A stretch of DNA of 64,000 bases, taken from Kibdelosporangium banguiense. Lineage in GTDB: Bacteria; Actinomycetota; Actinomycetes; Mycobacteriales; Pseudonocardiaceae. The notes under the pieces were generated by a model. The model was not told where the DNA came from, did not search any database, and worked only from the letters and a program-made list of their open reading frames with translations. Shown here piece by piece: positions 63,901 through 64,000 of this stretch; the first letter of the stretch is position 1; each line of letters starts with the position of its first letter. Both the position numbers and the translations under genes were made by a program. The stretch covers positions 10,429,203 through 10,493,202 of the forward strand of contig NZ_JAGINW010000001.1 of the NCBI RefSeq assembly GCF_017876405.1. The letters run 5' to 3'.

Positions 63901-64000
63901 CCGGCCGGCAGCGCCACCTCGGCGTACACCTTGTCGCCCGCCGACCAGACCGCGCGCAGGCCGCGGAACAGCGGGCCGTAGCAATACCCGAGGTCGTCCA
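60948..64000 (-). CDS. Type I PKS, 3' part (DH-ER-KR-ACP), cut by the window edge
   Basis: The last 1017 codons of a PKS whose start lies beyond 64000; the frame is open to the edge (GYCYGPLFRGLRAVW of a DH is at the very end). Domains in order: DH C-terminal part; ER with GMVTIGDDVSFRSAGFGCEG and the NADPH loop LLVHAAAGGVGMAAVQLA (about 62.2-63.1 kb); KR with TGGTGLVGSLVARHL, ALDDGV (B type) and NYAAANAFLDAL; ACP with GFDSLTAVELRNRL (about 61.3 kb). A C-terminal docking segment ends SKPWSV. A module with KR, DH and ER fully reduces its beta-carbon. Given docking order and 36-bp spacing it hands its chain to the PKS at 50742-60911. Confidence 0.9.
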   Translation of the reverse strand, partial: DDLGYCYGPLFRGLRAVWSAGDKVYAEVALPAGTETEGFAVHPALLDAALHARFAADGHDGQGGLPFSFSGVRVHASGATTARVRLAPDGSVTLTDTAGQPVVTVDAVTSRPAAAQRMPDGLFELDWTELSLPDGPDPDVVTLSCPPGEGDPVHATRDVVASVLGEVRKRLDGEETLVVVTSGGVAVTPGERVRDLSHAAARGLVRSAQSEHPNRIVQVDVDTMPESAAALPRVFAAALASGEPEVAVRGGAGWVPRLRRVVADALPVPDAGAWSLDLNAAGSLDGLGLVPCPEVTQPLGPGEVRVGVRATGVNFRDVLVALGMVTIGDDVSFRSAGFGCEGAGVVLETGPGVTGLAVGDHVFGLLSGSYGGPVAVGDRRQLARMPAGWSFAAAASVPTTFLTAYYGLVDIGGLRAGESLLVHAAAGGVGMAAVQLARHFGVEVYATASEPKWPAVRELGVPEERIASSRSLEFGTRFPTVDVVLNSLAREFVDTSIDLLGDGGRFVEMGKTDIRDADAVAARWPGVRYQAFDLGEAGPDRVQDILAELVPLFEQGVLTPLPVTAWDVRQAPEAFRHMSQAKHTGKVVLTVSPSIADGTVLVTGGTGLVGSLVARHLVTAHGVQNLVLASRQGQNAPGAAELTMLGAGVRVVACDVADRDAVAALLADIPDLRGVVHAAGALDDGVVTELTEERLDAVFRPKVDAAWHLHELTKDRDLGLFALFSSAAGVFGAPGQGNYAAANAFLDALAEHRHRAGLPARSLSWGLWADRSAMTGDLDQADLDRMARSGVHPLGADHGLALFDAATAHHRPHTLPVDLRPRQFTGTVPALLRALVRTTFQPAAAEPRTGNLGDRLANLSIEDGMRLLTDLVRTQAAAVLGHHSPDAVLADRPFKDLGFDSLTAVELRNRLGTGTGLRLPVTVVFDHPTPAALAGMLRRELVPEVDPVRLAASAIDSLAALLTGVPAGDEARPELTVRLRALLADWTATEQSADTDLATATDAELFELMDSKPWSV

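Noticed and set aside
1..64000. tRNA or rRNA genes
   Set aside because: I looked for acceptor-end CCA and T-loop GGTTCGA-type patterns in gene-free stretches and found none that fold convincingly; a tRNAscan run would settle it.

Overview
The window is high-GC DNA with actinomycete gene content: SARP, XRE/NB-ARC and AraC regulators, a modular type I polyketide synthase (PKS), a DUF2637 conjugative-element gene and IS families of Streptomyces and Pseudonocardiales type. The genus cannot be fixed from sequence alone; a Pseudonocardiales-like or Streptomyces-like host is my inference.

Layout. 0-3 kb is decayed: a small intact gene, a frameshifted hypothetical gene, an IS66-type transposase ruin and an N-terminal SARP stub. 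2.9-7.4 kb carries a SARP regulator whose 3' end runs into a 269-bp inverted-repeat element, a Tat-exported GH89 alpha-N-acetylglucosaminidase, a TPR fragment and a secreted ricin-type lectin. 7.4-9.9 kb is a nest of broken insertion sequences, followed by a cytochrome P450. 11.2-25.2 kb (minus strand) is a compact three-gene unit: a 4181-aa Tc-toxin A (TcA) protein with two inserted hemopexin-like arrays, a small protein with a His/Cys pattern resembling 'lonely Cys'/clan CD peptidases, and a protein resembling type VII secretion-associated proteins. An AraC regulator lies just upstream. 26-32.3 kb is a second scar zone with TetR, transposase, TPR, DUF2637 and NmrA remnants, plus one large intact membrane-anchored P-loop NTPase.

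From 32.4 kb to the window end is part of a modular PKS cluster. It holds all five genes for methoxymalonyl-ACP (FkbG/H/I/J/K types), an XRE-NB-ARC regulator, two ABC-exporter halves with degenerate nucleotide-binding domains, and the last three PKS proteins. In biosynthetic order the PKS reads: (partial) DH-ER-KR-ACP; then KS-AT(methylmalonyl)-DH-KR-ACP and KS-AT(YPSH)-DH(inactive)-KR-ACP; then KS-AT(malonyl)-DH-KR-ACP and KS-AT(deleted)-DH-ACP-TE. The last module is odd: its AT has lost the catalytic Ser motif and about 150 residues, and it has no KR although a DH is present. PKS, ABC, fkbI and fkbH run as one minus-strand gene string; fkbK-ACP and the O-methyltransferase are on the plus strand. 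I cannot name the polyketide because the loading and early modules lie outside the window.
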